A stretch of 64,000 nt of DNA from Arcticibacter sp. (GCA_021155045.1 JAJNQB010000010.1:62001-126000); one strand, 5' to 3'. Counted from the stretch's first letter, positions 7,427 to 17,288 are shown. Numbers and translations are program-made. Notes: generated by a model not told the origin, from the letters alone.

Positions 7427-10243
7427 ATGAAAAAAACAATCTTCGCAAGTTTTATTTTTATTCTAATGATATCATCTGAATCCTTTTCTCAAAAAGCAGG
7501 AAAAGAGTTAGCTGTAGATTTAAAAAAATTAAATAAAGAAGAAAAATCAAAGTTGCAAGCTGCTGAAAATTTTTTCAATGAAGAAATGTATTTACGTGCA
7601 TTGCCTACTTACGTTGATTTGATGAATGCTCATCCCGCTGATTTGTATTTTAAATTTCGTTCAGGGATTTGTTATCTGTATAATAGTGATGCAAAAGAAC
7701 AATCAATAATATTATTAGAAGAGGTTGCATCTAAAGCGCAATCATCCTTGGATGTACGTTTCTATTTAGGAAGAGCATATCATTTGAATTATAAATTTGA
7801 TAAAGCTATTGAGGTATTTGATGAATATTTAAAAATGAATCCACCAGTTAATCAGCGGATTCTTGCTCAACGCTATATTGAAAATAGTAAAAATGGGAAA
7901 GCATTTATAGAATTAAAAGTTCAATGTGAGATTACAAATGCTGGAGATGTTATAAATACCGAAAACAGAGAATATGTTCCAGTTATATCTTCTGATGAAT
8001 CAGTTTTGATATTTACTTATACAGGACCAAGAAGTACTGGCGGTTTGATGGATGATGAGTTTAATCCCGACCCGAATGGTTATTATTATGAAGATGTTTT
8101 TATTGCGAATAGAATTGGTTCTACATGGACAAGTCCTGAAAGTATCGGAGAAAATATTAATTCTAAAAACCATGATGCCAGCATTGCTCTTTCTGCAGAT
8201 GGTCAGAAATTATTTGTTTTTCATAGCACAGAAAAAGATGGTGGAGATATTTATATGAGCCAATTAAAAGGAAATGTTTGGGGAAAACCTGTTCCTTTAA
8301 ATACAAATATTAATACGAAATATTGGGAAGGTAGCGTTTCCCTTTCTGCTGATGAAAAAACATTATATTTTGCAAGTGATAGACCAGGTGGTTTTGGTGG
8401 AAGAGATTTGTACATGAGTAAAAAAGAAAAAGATGGAACTTGGGGCAAAGCACAAAATTTAGGACCTACAATTAACACAAAATACAATGACGATTCTCCG
8501 TTTATTCATCCTGATGGTATAACATTATTCTTTAGTTCAGAAGGACACAATAGTATTGGTGGCTATGACATTATGTATTCTACTTTTCAAAATGGAGCAT
8601 GGAATGACCCAACTAACTTAGGTTATCCTATCAATACAACCGAAGATGAACGTTTTTATGTTTTGACCGCTGATGGAGAACATGGTTATTATTCATCTGA
8701 TAGAAAAGGTGGTTTCGGACAACAAGATATTTATACTGTTAATCCAGGCTTTTTTGGTGAAAAACCTATTTTAGCTTTAGTTGTAGGTGTGGTTACAGCA
8801 GATGGAGAACCAGCAGATGCAACTATAAATGTAACCAATGCAGAAACTGGAGAACAACAAGGCTCTTATCATACAAATTCTGCTACAGGAAAATATTTAA
8901 TAGCATTAACACCCGGGAATAAATATAAGGTTGCAATTGAAGTAGAGGGGTACGAAGCACAATACCAATACGTAGATGTAAAAAGTTTGGAAACGTATGT
9001 GCAAGTACAACAAGATTTTAACTTAACCGTGAAAAAAGGAGAGGGAGCTACTTCTGTGCAGGAGTCTCCTAGTAAATTACAAGAGCAAATAAATACTCAA
9101 GTAAATAAATACAACGAAGAGAAAAAAGCTGCTGTATATGAAGCTAGAGTTTATCAAGATTTATTGAAAAAATATGGTGATGTAAAAACAGATACAACAG
9201 AATTTAATGTTGAGATTGGTACTTATGAAAACCCTTCTGATTTTAACCCTGAAAAAATAAGAGGAATAGCACAAGTAAATTCTAAACTAGATAAAAATGG
9301 AAACACTGTTTATTCAGTGGGTCCCTTTAAAACATTACTAGATGCAGAAATTTTTAAGTACAAAATGGCTGATAGAGACACATCCTTGCATAATATTGTT
9401 GTAACTGTTTTGGATAAAGGAGAAAGAAAATTAATTCAGCAGTATTATAAAACAGAATATAAAAGAAAAGATTACATAGCACCTACTGAAACAAAAGTCA
9501 TTAAATCGAACCCTAAAGTTGTTGCTCTAAATAGTGGAGAAGAATTAAAACAACTTAAAAATGATGAGGGTAAATCAGAAATAGCTGGATTGACATACAA
9601 AGTAGAAATTGGTGCTGTTCAAAATCCATCTGATTTTAAATTGCAACATTTTGAAAAGTACGGTAAAATTGAAAATAAAAAATATCCTGACGGAACAATT
9701 AGATATACTTTCGGACCTTTTAAAACATTAGCAGAAGCTGAAAGTTTCAAAAAAATGTTGGTAGAAAAAGAAGCTGAAGCAGCAAAATCTTTTGTTACTG
9801 TATTTTTCTTTGGGGTTAGAAAAACATTGGAAGAGCATTTGAATCCTTGCGACCCAGGTGCGCCTCAAGATTTTTCATTCTTTGTTGGTAAAGATTTAAA
9901 TGATAAAGAAGTTTACAACAAGTTGATTGCTCAAGCGGGTGGAATATGTGCACAAGGTTTGACTTTTACTGTTCAAATAGGAGCATATCGTTTTCCTCAA
10001 AATTTTAAATACAAAAATTTGAAAGGTTTGGAGCCACCTCCAGCTGCTATAAAGCCATACCCAGATGGGATTACTCGATTTACAATGCGTGAATTTACAA
10101 CACTAAAAGATGCTGAAGCCTTCCGTCAAGAATGTATTAGATTAGGCACCACTGATGCGTGGATTACAGGATGGTATCAAGGAAATAGAATCTTATTACA
10201 AGAACTGATTGCAAATAATTTCTTTAACAAAAAAATTAATTAA
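7427..10243 (+). CDS. envelope protein: TPR, PD40 beta-propeller, carboxypeptidase-like domain, three SPOR-like repeats
   Basis: Exported 938-residue protein with signal peptide IFASFIFILMISSESFSQ. Residues 30-160 are TPR-like helices. Residues 170-450 hold PD40/WD40-like propeller blades (ALSADGQKLFVFHSTEKDGG, SLSADEKTLYFASDRPGGFG, YYSSDRKGGFGQQDIYTVN). Residues about 455-540 look like a carboxypeptidase-regulatory beta-sandwich. This order recalls the TPR-PD40-CRD-OmpA proteins linked to T9SS, such as PorE. Here, however, the C-terminal OmpA domain is replaced by three diverged units beginning FNVEIGTYENPSDF, YKVEIGAVQNPSDF and FTVQIGAYRFPQNF, at about 590, 730 and 845. These resemble SPOR domains, which bind peptidoglycan. 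A periplasmic, wall-associated scaffold role is inferred. Confidence 0.8.
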   Translation: MKKTIFASFIFILMISSESFSQKAGKELAVDLKKLNKEEKSKLQAAENFFNEEMYLRALPTYVDLMNAHPADLYFKFRSGICYLYNSDAKEQSIILLEEVASKAQSSLDVRFYLGRAYHLNYKFDKAIEVFDEYLKMNPPVNQRILAQRYIENSKNGKAFIELKVQCEITNAGDVINTENREYVPVISSDESVLIFTYTGPRSTGGLMDDEFNPDPNGYYYEDVFIANRIGSTWTSPESIGENINSKNHDASIALSADGQKLFVFHSTEKDGGDIYMSQLKGNVWGKPVPLNTNINTKYWEGSVSLSADEKTLYFASDRPGGFGGRDLYMSKKEKDGTWGKAQNLGPTINTKYNDDSPFIHPDGITLFFSSEGHNSIGGYDIMYSTFQNGAWNDPTNLGYPINTTEDERFYVLTADGEHGYYSSDRKGGFGQQDIYTVNPGFFGEKPILALVVGVVTADGEPADATINVTNAETGEQQGSYHTNSATGKYLIALTPGNKYKVAIEVEGYEAQYQYVDVKSLETYVQVQQDFNLTVKKGEGATSVQESPSKLQEQINTQVNKYNEEKKAAVYEARVYQDLLKKYGDVKTDTTEFNVEIGTYENPSDFNPEKIRGIAQVNSKLDKNGNTVYSVGPFKTLLDAEIFKYKMADRDTSLHNIVVTVLDKGERKLIQQYYKTEYKRKDYIAPTETKVIKSNPKVVALNSGEELKQLKNDEGKSEIAGLTYKVEIGAVQNPSDFKLQHFEKYGKIENKKYPDGTIRYTFGPFKTLAEAESFKKMLVEKEAEAAKSFVTVFFFGVRKTLEEHLNPCDPGAPQDFSFFVGKDLNDKEVYNKLIAQAGGICAQGLTFTVQIGAYRFPQNFKYKNLKGLEPPPAAIKPYPDGITRFTMREFTTLKDAEAFRQECIRLGTTDAWITGWYQGNRILLQELIANNFFNKKIN

Positions 10244-10270
10244 TTACTTTGAACAAGTATAAAAATAGGA

Positions 10271-10299
10271 CTATCGAACAAATCGTTCGGTAGTTTTTC
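10271..10299 (+). terminator. rho-independent terminator of the PD40 gene
   Basis: A 9-base-pair stem (ctatcgaac pairing with gttcggtag, one G-U pair) with a 5-base loop is followed by five T. It ends only about 5 bases before the ATG of the MFS gene. Confidence 0.75.
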
Positions 10300-10303
10300 T
10301 ATT

Positions 10304-11548
10304 ATGGCCATACCTAAGCACGACCCATACGCAGCTCTTAAAGTAAAGGAATTTTTATTTTTTTTGACAACTCGTTTCTTTCTTACAATTGCTATTCAAA
10401 TGCAAAGTGTGGTTGTTGGTTGGCAGATTTATCAAATTACAAAAGATGTTTTAGATTTAGGTTTAATAGGATTGGCAGAGGCTGTACCATTTATAATTGT
10501 TTCTTTATTTTCGGGACATATTGCTGATAGTTTTAATAGAAAATATATAATTATTTTGTTTACTACATTATTATTAATCTGTACAGGAGTTTTGTATTTT
10601 TTCTCACAAGATAATTCTTCTTTTCTGTCATCTTATGGCACTTTTCCAATATTCATTGTAATAGCTTCAATAGGAGTGGTTAGAGGGTTTATTTCTCCTG
10701 CTTTTCCTTCTTTTATGTCGCAATTGGTAGATAGGAAATTATATGTAAATGCAGCAACATGGAATAGTACTGTTTGGCACATTGGCTCAATCATTGGACC
10801 TACTATTGCAGGTTTTATATGTGCGGTGAGTTTTTCTGCTGCCTATGCAGTAAATATGATTTTGATATTTATTTCAATTTTTGCATTTCTATTTATTCAA
10901 TCAAAACCATTACAAAAGAAGGAAAAAGTAGAAACGATTTTCGAAAGCCTTTCATCAGGGATAAAATTTGTTTTTAAGAATCAAATAATTTTAGGAGCAT
11001 TATCCTTAGATTTATTTGCCGTATTGTTTGGAGGAGCAGTAGCATTGTTGCCTGCTTTTGCGGATAAAATTTTATTTGTTGGAGCAATTGAACTTGGTTT
11101 TATGAGAGCCGCTCCTGCCTTTGGTGCTGTTATAATGGCTTTAATCATTGCATATAAGCCACCTACAAAAAATGCTGGAAAAAATTTACTGCTTTCAGTT
11201 GCCGGATTTGGTATTGCAACCATTGCTTTTGCGGTATCTAAAAATTATTATTTTTCTCTTTTTTGTTTGTTTCTAACAGGGGCGTTTGATAACGTTAGTG
11301 TTGTAATCCGCCACACCATATTACAACTATCCACTCCGAATGAAATGAGAGGAAGGGTTTCTGCGGTAAACAGTATTTTTATTGGTTCTTCAAATGAGAT
11401 AGGAGCATTTGAATCGGGTGTTACAGGAAAATTGATGGGATTGGTAAATTCAGTAGTTTTTGGGGGGGTAATGACATTAATTGTAGTTGCAATCACATCT
11501 CGCAAAGCAAAAAAGCTAAGAGAGCTTGATTTAAGTTCAATTACATAA
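10304..11548 (+). CDS. MFS transporter (EntS/MFS_3-like exporter)
   Basis: Inner-membrane permease of 414 residues with about 12 hydrophobic helices. The N-terminus DPYAALKVKEFLFFL..RFFLTIAIQMQSVVVGWQIY and the loop GHIADSFNRKYII (MFS motif A type) match the MFS_3 group, which contains the enterobactin exporter EntS and many drug or metabolite exporters. A second signature, NEMRGRVSAVNSIFIGSSNEIGAFESG, is also typical. The substrate is unknown. The start is fixed by the conserved N-terminus even though a terminator hairpin ends about 5 bases upstream, leaving almost no room for a leader or ribosome binding site. Confidence 0.9.
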   Translation: MAIPKHDPYAALKVKEFLFFLTTRFFLTIAIQMQSVVVGWQIYQITKDVLDLGLIGLAEAVPFIIVSLFSGHIADSFNRKYIIILFTTLLLICTGVLYFFSQDNSSFLSSYGTFPIFIVIASIGVVRGFISPAFPSFMSQLVDRKLYVNAATWNSTVWHIGSIIGPTIAGFICAVSFSAAYAVNMILIFISIFAFLFIQSKPLQKKEKVETIFESLSSGIKFVFKNQIILGALSLDLFAVLFGGAVALLPAFADKILFVGAIELGFMRAAPAFGAVIMALIIAYKPPTKNAGKNLLLSVAGFGIATIAFAVSKNYYFSLFCLFLTGAFDNVSVVIRHTILQLSTPNEMRGRVSAVNSIFIGSSNEIGAFESGVTGKLMGLVNSVVFGGVMTLIVVAITSRKAKKLRELDLSSIT

Positions 11549-11563
11549 TATTAAATCGTAATT

Positions 11564-11598
11564 AGACAGTAGAAAGCGTTGAAAAAGCTTTACTGTCT
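11564..11598. repeat. inverted repeat downstream of the MFS gene
   Basis: The arms agacagta-ga-aagc and gctttactgtct form a 12-base-pair hairpin with a small bulge and a loop of about 9 bases. No T-run follows on either strand, so it is a weak or factor-assisted terminator at best. It lies 16 bases after the MFS stop codon. Confidence 0.5.
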
Positions 11599-11681
11599 GT
11601 CTAGGATTAAATCAGTTGCTTACATTCCTATTATTTTCAGAATTTAATTATTATCTTTATTCGTACATTAGATATTAGATA

Positions 11682-13280
11682 ATGAAAAAAATAATATTAT
11701 TAACACTTTCGGCAATTGTATTGTTTGTTTTTTCGTGTAGAAAAGATTTAGACAAGCCATCATGGGATACAGAAATATTGGCTCCTTTAGTTAATTCAAG
11801 TTTAGGAATAAATAATTTGCTTCCCGATTCTATTATTCAAGCAAATGCTGATAGCTCTTTAAAAATTGTATATGAAAATGACATCTATAAATTAGATATC
11901 GACACATTGTTTAAAATTCCAGATACAACCATAAAAACAAATTATAATTTACCAATTACTTCTTATGTTTTTAATCCTGGGCAAGTTGTTATTAGCAGCA
12001 TTAATAGTGAAACACGTTATCAGATTGCTGATGCGGAATTAAGAACTGTTACTATTAAATCTGGATATGTAAGTTATGTTGTTAAAAGCAGGATAAATGA
12101 AGTTACTAAATTTAGCTATAGTATTCCTTGTGCAAAATTAAATGGTGTTCCTTTTTCAATTGATGTTTCTGTTCCCGCTGCAGTGGGTAGCACACCCGGT
12201 GTTTATAGTCAAGTATTTGATTTGTCGGGATATGTAATCAGTTTAACAGGCGTTGCAAACAATAGAGTAAATACTATCTATACGTCAATAATAGCTAAAA
12301 TTGACCCTGATGCAGCAGGGCCTGTTACAGTAACAAATAATGATAGCTTGATAATTGAAAATAAATTTTTTGATTTAATTCCATATTATGCAAAAGGATA
12401 TTTTGGAAATAATACATTTAATATAGGACCAGAAACATCTAATTTTAATTTGTTTAGCAGAATTGTAGATGGAACGATACAATTAGAAGATGTAAATTTT
12501 AATTTAAAACTTGAAAATTATATTGGTATGGATGCCCGTGTTTATATCAATAATTTAAGTTCCATTAATACAAGAACAGGAACAACAATTAATCTTTCAA
12601 ATTCAATCATTGGCTCACCCATAAACATCAATAGAGCTGCTGAAGCGGGAACAACTGTTTTTCCTACGTATGCTAACTATCCTCTTACAGTAAGTAATTC
12701 CAATATAAAGCCAATGATTGAAAATTTGCCAGATAAATTTGGATATCAAATTCAGATTATAACAAACCCATTAGGCAATGTTTCTGGTTCAAATGATTTT
12801 GTTTATTCCGATAAATTATTGAATGCAAAAATGAATATGGAAATACCTTTGTCTCTTGTTGCAACAAATTTAACGCTTCTTGATACTGTAAATTTTAATA
12901 TTTCGAATGGTAGCGGAACGAATAACATTAAAAGCGGTTCGCTCACCCTTATTGCAAACAACGGATTTCCTTTTGATGCTTCCATGCAAATGTATTTATT
13001 GAACGACCAAAATGTTGTTATCGATAGCATATTTGGTTACGTAAACACTATTGATGAAGCTCCCGTGAATGCTGCATTAAGAGCAACAAGTAAAAAGCTA
13101 ACAAAGCTTGTTGTCCCTTTGTCGGAACAAAAAGTAAATTTATTGTATAGCATAAAAAAAGCCGTAATTAAAGTTAAGTTTAATACATCATCTCAACCCA
13201 ATTATATTAAAATCTATAGCGATTATAAAATAGATATTAAAGTAGTTGGCGATTTTAATTATACGGTTCAAATTCAATAA
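11682..13280 (+). CDS. large outer-envelope lipoprotein, unknown function
   Basis: I do not recognise a named family. The 532-residue protein starts with a lipoprotein signal (IILLTLSAIVLFVFSC, lipid-modified Cys at about 19). The mature part is rich in beta-strand-like Ser/Thr/Asn/Ile sequence, with no enzymatic motif seen. The start KDLDKPSWDTEILAPLVNSSLGINNLLPDS is reminiscent of conserved Bacteroidota lipoproteins found next to DUF5723 genes, and the next gene (8 bases away) is of that type. Surface exposure and partnership with the following barrel-like protein are inferred from this coupling. It heads a tight co-directional run reaching to about 17288. Confidence 0.7.
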   Translation: MKKIILLTLSAIVLFVFSCRKDLDKPSWDTEILAPLVNSSLGINNLLPDSIIQANADSSLKIVYENDIYKLDIDTLFKIPDTTIKTNYNLPITSYVFNPGQVVISSINSETRYQIADAELRTVTIKSGYVSYVVKSRINEVTKFSYSIPCAKLNGVPFSIDVSVPAAVGSTPGVYSQVFDLSGYVISLTGVANNRVNTIYTSIIAKIDPDAAGPVTVTNNDSLIIENKFFDLIPYYAKGYFGNNTFNIGPETSNFNLFSRIVDGTIQLEDVNFNLKLENYIGMDARVYINNLSSINTRTGTTINLSNSIIGSPININRAAEAGTTVFPTYANYPLTVSNSNIKPMIENLPDKFGYQIQIITNPLGNVSGSNDFVYSDKLLNAKMNMEIPLSLVATNLTLLDTVNFNISNGSGTNNIKSGSLTLIANNGFPFDASMQMYLLNDQNVVIDSIFGYVNTIDEAPVNAALRATSKKLTKLVVPLSEQKVNLLYSIKKAVIKVKFNTSSQPNYIKIYSDYKIDIKVVGDFNYTVQIQ

Positions 13281-13288
13281 ATATTTTT

Positions 13289-14554
13289 GTGAAAAAAATA
13301 AGCATCATACTTTGCCTGTTTTTGGCTTTTAGCACAATTTCAAAATCTCAAATGCCATTAATTTATTCAGATGAATTTCCTGATTCTGCTAAATTCAGAG
13401 TTGGAATAGCTGCCGATTTTAGTTTAAATTCCAATTGCCTAACAACTAATTTCATCTCTAAATTTTACAATGGCGGATATATTGATAAAGAATTAAAAAA
13501 CAGTGTTCTTGAAAAGGTAAAACAAAAAAACAGGATAGGCTTAGATTTTAATTATGGAATTTATGCTGCATTTGCCCCCGATTCATTTATGCATAAAAAA
13601 AATATTAGTTTCTTTTTTTCTTTAAGAGATAGACAACATTTTGATGCGCGCTTTTCCAAAGATTTTTATAAACTAGCTTTTTATGGTAATGCTCAGTTTG
13701 CTGGAAAAACAGCTAGTCTGAGTGATTTTAATTTGAATTTTGTTAGATATCAACAAGTGCAATTTGGTTTTTTTTCATCAAAACTTGATAGTGCAGCAAG
13801 ATTTGGTGTTTCTGTTTCTTTTTTAAAAGGGGAACAATTAGCTTCAATTTATGCTAAAAAAGCAAATTTATTTACTAGCGAAGATGGGCAATACATAGAT
13901 TTTGAAACAGAAGTACAAATTGCACAAAGCGATACGTCTAAAAAAGGAATAGGAGCATTTAATGGAGCAGGAGCAAGTATCGATATTTTTTTTGAAGCAC
14001 CTTTTAAAACTAAAATTGGTGATGCAAAATTGTCGGTATCAATATCAGATATTGGTTTGTTAAGGTTTAATAAAAATTCTTTGTATTTGAATCAAGATTC
14101 TACCTTTCATTTCGAAGGCTTTCAAATAAATACGATTTATGATTTACAAGACTCAACATTTAGTGCTACTTCACAAGATTCTATTATAAACAATATTGCT
14201 CCATTTAAAAAACAAGCAGTTACTTACACCTTGCCAGCAGTATTGTTAATCAATTACCGATTACAGTTAAGTAAAAAGTTTGCTCTTGCCGAAGGCGTAC
14301 GTTATGTATATAATGGTAATTATAATTTGCTGTTATATGCAAAAGCTGATTATTGGATAAATAAAAAGATGAATGTTTCTGCTACATTTGCTTGGGGTGG
14401 ATATGGTAATTTTAATTACGGTTTTGGATTTTATGGTAATATCGGAAAAGGATATATGATATATTTAGGAAGTAACAATTTGGAAGGAATTGTTGCTCCT
14501 AAAAAAACAGGCGGCTTAGGAGCTTATGTTTCACTGGTTAAAAATTTTAAATAG
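13289..14554 (+). CDS. DUF5723-like outer-membrane beta-barrel protein
   Basis: Exported protein of 421 residues with signal peptide ISIILCLFLAFSTISKSQ. The body alternates short polar and aromatic strands (SFFFSLRDRQHFDARFSKDF, VRYQQVQFGFFSSKLDSAARFGVSVSFLKG) and ends with glycine- and aromatic-rich strands (FAWGGYGNFNYGFGFYGNIG), as expected of an outer-membrane barrel of the DUF5723 kind. The start codon is GTG at 13289, supported by the signal peptide that follows directly. Only 8 bases separate it from the lipoprotein upstream and 8 from the T9SS cargo downstream, so the three are probably co-translated. The function of the family is unknown. Confidence 0.7.
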   Translation: MKKISIILCLFLAFSTISKSQMPLIYSDEFPDSAKFRVGIAADFSLNSNCLTTNFISKFYNGGYIDKELKNSVLEKVKQKNRIGLDFNYGIYAAFAPDSFMHKKNISFFFSLRDRQHFDARFSKDFYKLAFYGNAQFAGKTASLSDFNLNFVRYQQVQFGFFSSKLDSAARFGVSVSFLKGEQLASIYAKKANLFTSEDGQYIDFETEVQIAQSDTSKKGIGAFNGAGASIDIFFEAPFKTKIGDAKLSVSISDIGLLRFNKNSLYLNQDSTFHFEGFQINTIYDLQDSTFSATSQDSIINNIAPFKKQAVTYTLPAVLLINYRLQLSKKFALAEGVRYVYNGNYNLLLYAKADYWINKKMNVSATFAWGGYGNFNYGFGFYGNIGKGYMIYLGSNNLEGIVAPKKTGGLGAYVSLVKNFK

Positions 14555-14562
14555 AAAATAGG

Positions 14563-16011
14563 ATGAAGAAAAATGTTTTAACTGTTATGTTTTTATTTTT
14601 AATATTTTCTCTCTTTTCGCAAAGTGTTAAGTTCGAAAAACTTTTTGGAGGAAATGGATATGATTATGGAAATTCAGTCGTTCAAACGTATGATAAGGGT
14701 TACGTTGTTGCAGGAACATCAAGCAGTTTTGGCAACGGAAGCACAGATGCATATATTTTGAAAACAGATTCATTGGGAAATTTTTTATGGCATAATACTT
14801 ATGGATGGATTAATATTGATCAGCTGTATTCTATTGAAGAAACAAATGATTCTGGCTTAGTTGTAGTTGGTTATACCAACAGTTTTGGTTTTGGAGGATA
14901 TGACATGTATTTAATTAAAACAGATAGATTAGGAAATGTAGAGTGGTGGAAAACTTATGGAGGAAACAATTGGGATTTTGCATACAGCGTTAAACAAACA
15001 AATGATGGTGGGTATATTTTGGCTGGCGGGACATACAGTTATGGTGCAGGAGATGAAGATATGTTTGTAGTTAAAACGAATTCAATAGGGGATACATTAT
15101 GGACTAAAACATATGGAGGAGCTGAGCAAGATGAAGCAAAAAGTATAATTCAAACTGCCGATGGAGGTTATATACTTACTGGATTTACTAAAAGTTTTGG
15201 TGATGCTTCAGGAGATATTTATACAATTAAAACAGATGCTAATGGCGATACATTGTGGACATATAAATTTCAAGGTATTTACGAGGATTTTTCCAATCAA
15301 ATTATTGAAAAAAACAATGGGGATTTTATTATTGGAGGAAGTAGTAAGTCAATAGGTATGGGTGGTTATGATGGGGTTAAAATTATTCTAAATTCAGCAG
15401 GAAACGTAATTTTTTCAAACTATTATGGAGGTAGTAATGACGAAGAGTTCTATTCCATAGCAGAAAGTGTTGGTGGACGATTTGCAATGTTAGGTTATAC
15501 AAAGAGTTACGGAGTTGGATTGAATGACTTTGTTTTATATATCGAAAACCCGTATAACGGTTTTCATTCTGGTACTTTTGGAGGAACAAATATTGATATT
15601 GGTAAATCTATAAAAAACACAAAAGATAATGGTTATATTATTTGTGGAAATTCAGCATCATATAGTGCTTTAGATCATATATATTTAATTAAAACTGATA
15701 GCAATGGAGTAGCCTCTGCTTCAATTGGAATCATAAACACAGGGGTAAACAATTTTAACCATAGAAAATCAGATTTGATAAATATTTATCCGAATCCTTC
15801 TAGTAGTTATATTGAAATAAATAAAGAAAAAATTAATTCAAAAAACTTATTAATTACTTTATATAATATTTTTGGAGAAATTGTATGGTCTCAAAAATCA
15901 GAGGCTGATAAAACCAGAATAGATATTTCATTTCTTTCTAATGGTGTTTATTATTTAAAAGTGGATGCTGATTCAATTGTTATATCTGAAAAAATTATAA
16001 TTCAACATTAA
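14563..16011 (+). CDS. T9SS-exported beta-repeat (propeller-like) protein, type A sorting domain
   Basis: Secreted 482-residue protein. The signal peptide (VLTVMFLFLIFSLFSQS) is followed by about seven repeats of roughly 50-55 residues with the pattern ..TYGG...D.A.S..QT.DGGYI..G.T.S.G.G..D.Y..KT...G. One example is DEAKSIIQTADGGYILTGFT. The repeats resemble the propeller-like units common in Bacteroidota surface proteins. The last 75 residues form a type A T9SS sorting domain (INIYPNPSSSYIEIN, then ITLYNIFGEIVW and GVYYLKV). The protein should be exported by T9SS and either anchored or released. No catalytic motif is seen, so binding or adhesion is more likely than catalysis. Confidence 0.85.
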   Translation: MKKNVLTVMFLFLIFSLFSQSVKFEKLFGGNGYDYGNSVVQTYDKGYVVAGTSSSFGNGSTDAYILKTDSLGNFLWHNTYGWINIDQLYSIEETNDSGLVVVGYTNSFGFGGYDMYLIKTDRLGNVEWWKTYGGNNWDFAYSVKQTNDGGYILAGGTYSYGAGDEDMFVVKTNSIGDTLWTKTYGGAEQDEAKSIIQTADGGYILTGFTKSFGDASGDIYTIKTDANGDTLWTYKFQGIYEDFSNQIIEKNNGDFIIGGSSKSIGMGGYDGVKIILNSAGNVIFSNYYGGSNDEEFYSIAESVGGRFAMLGYTKSYGVGLNDFVLYIENPYNGFHSGTFGGTNIDIGKSIKNTKDNGYIICGNSASYSALDHIYLIKTDSNGVASASIGIINTGVNNFNHRKSDLINIYPNPSSSYIEINKEKINSKNLLITLYNIFGEIVWSQKSEADKTRIDISFLSNGVYYLKVDADSIVISEKIIIQH

Positions 16012-16025
16012 TAGGTTTTGAGAAT

Positions 16026-17288
16026 ATGCTAAAGAGAGCAATAGTCTTATTTTTTGTTTTTGGATTATTACTCATTTTGTCGTTTAATAAACACAGTAAA
16101 GACAAAGAAAAAAGTTATCATGGTGTAATTTGGGCTGATGCTGCTGGGTATTATGTGTATAATCCCATTTGGTTTATATATGGCAACAATGCTAAAGCTG
16201 TGCCTGATAGTATTTTTTTTCAAGTAGGTGAGGGTTTTAAAAAAGACACGCTAAATAATAAAATACTTACTAAATATTATTCAGGAACCGCAATTTTAGA
16301 AGTTCCTTTTTTTTTAGCAGCACATCTTTTATCAAAGCCATTAGGATATGAATCAAATGGTTTTTCTAAAATTTATTCATATTCATTGTATATATCTGGT
16401 GTGTTTTATTTTCTTTTTGGTTCGCTATTTCTTTACTTTTTTTTAGTCAAACACTTTTCTTCTTTTATTTCTATTTTTTCGATTACTTCATTTTTTATTT
16501 GTACCAATCTTTACTATTATACAATTGATGCACCAGGAATGTCGCATATATATTCTTTTTTTGTTTTTAGCGCATTTATGTACGTTAGTTCTAATTTGTT
16601 CGAAAAGCAAAATTTCAAAATGTTTTTTTTATTACTTTTTTTAGCTGTACTAATTCGACCTACAAATATTTTTATCGGACTATTCCCGTTTTTTTACAAC
16701 TCATTTTCTATTTCAGATGTTAAAAACAAGCTATCATTATTTATTTCAAATTATAAAAAAATAATTTATTCTGTTTTTATTGCTTCTATACTATTTATTC
16801 CACAACTGTTTTATTGGAAAATTACTTCTGGAAATTTTTTGAATTATTCTTATGGCAATGAAGGGTTCGATTTTTTAAGCAACCCTCGACTAGCTGAAGT
16901 TTGGTTTAGTCCTAATAATGGATTGTTTTTATATGCTCCAATTTTAATCTTGAGTTTAATAGGTGTAGGTGTAATGATAAAACATAAAAGTGGTTTAGGA
17001 ATCTATTTTGCATTTCTTTTTCTTCTAACAAGTTATATTTTTGCTAGTTGGTGGAATTGGTGGTTTGGATGTTCACTAGGAGCAAGAAGTTTTGTGGATT
17101 ATTACCCTTTTTATATTTTTTCTTTTGCTTATTTGTTTAATAGTATAGCAAAATATCGAATAATTAAATTTATTTTTATGTTACTTGTTTTGTTTTTCGG
17201 TATAATATATATGAATATTGAATATTACTATGATGGCTGTTTTTATGGTAGCACATGGGATTTTGCAACTTTTTTAAAATTAATTTAA
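16026..17288 (+). CDS. polytopic membrane protein, GT-C glycosyltransferase-like
   Basis: Integral membrane protein of 420 residues with about 9-11 hydrophobic helices. The first long extracytoplasmic loop carries an acidic pair region (VIWADAAGYYVYNPIW), a mid-chain loop has IDAPGMSHIYSFF, and a helix ends VLIRPTN. These are hallmarks of lipid-linked sugar-using GT-C transferases related to PMT/GT39 proteins, although no classical motif is decisive. The C-terminal half has aromatic loops (SWWNWWFGCSLGARSFVDYYPF). It may glycosylate a surface protein or lipid, which would fit its place after a T9SS cargo gene, but this is inference. The gene starts 14 bases after the preceding stop. Confidence 0.6.
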   Translation: MLKRAIVLFFVFGLLLILSFNKHSKDKEKSYHGVIWADAAGYYVYNPIWFIYGNNAKAVPDSIFFQVGEGFKKDTLNNKILTKYYSGTAILEVPFFLAAHLLSKPLGYESNGFSKIYSYSLYISGVFYFLFGSLFLYFFLVKHFSSFISIFSITSFFICTNLYYYTIDAPGMSHIYSFFVFSAFMYVSSNLFEKQNFKMFFLLLFLAVLIRPTNIFIGLFPFFYNSFSISDVKNKLSLFISNYKKIIYSVFIASILFIPQLFYWKITSGNFLNYSYGNEGFDFLSNPRLAEVWFSPNNGLFLYAPILILSLIGVGVMIKHKSGLGIYFAFLFLLTSYIFASWWNWWFGCSLGARSFVDYYPFYIFSFAYLFNSIAKYRIIKFIFMLLVLFFGIIYMNIEYYYDGCFYGSTWDFATFLKLI

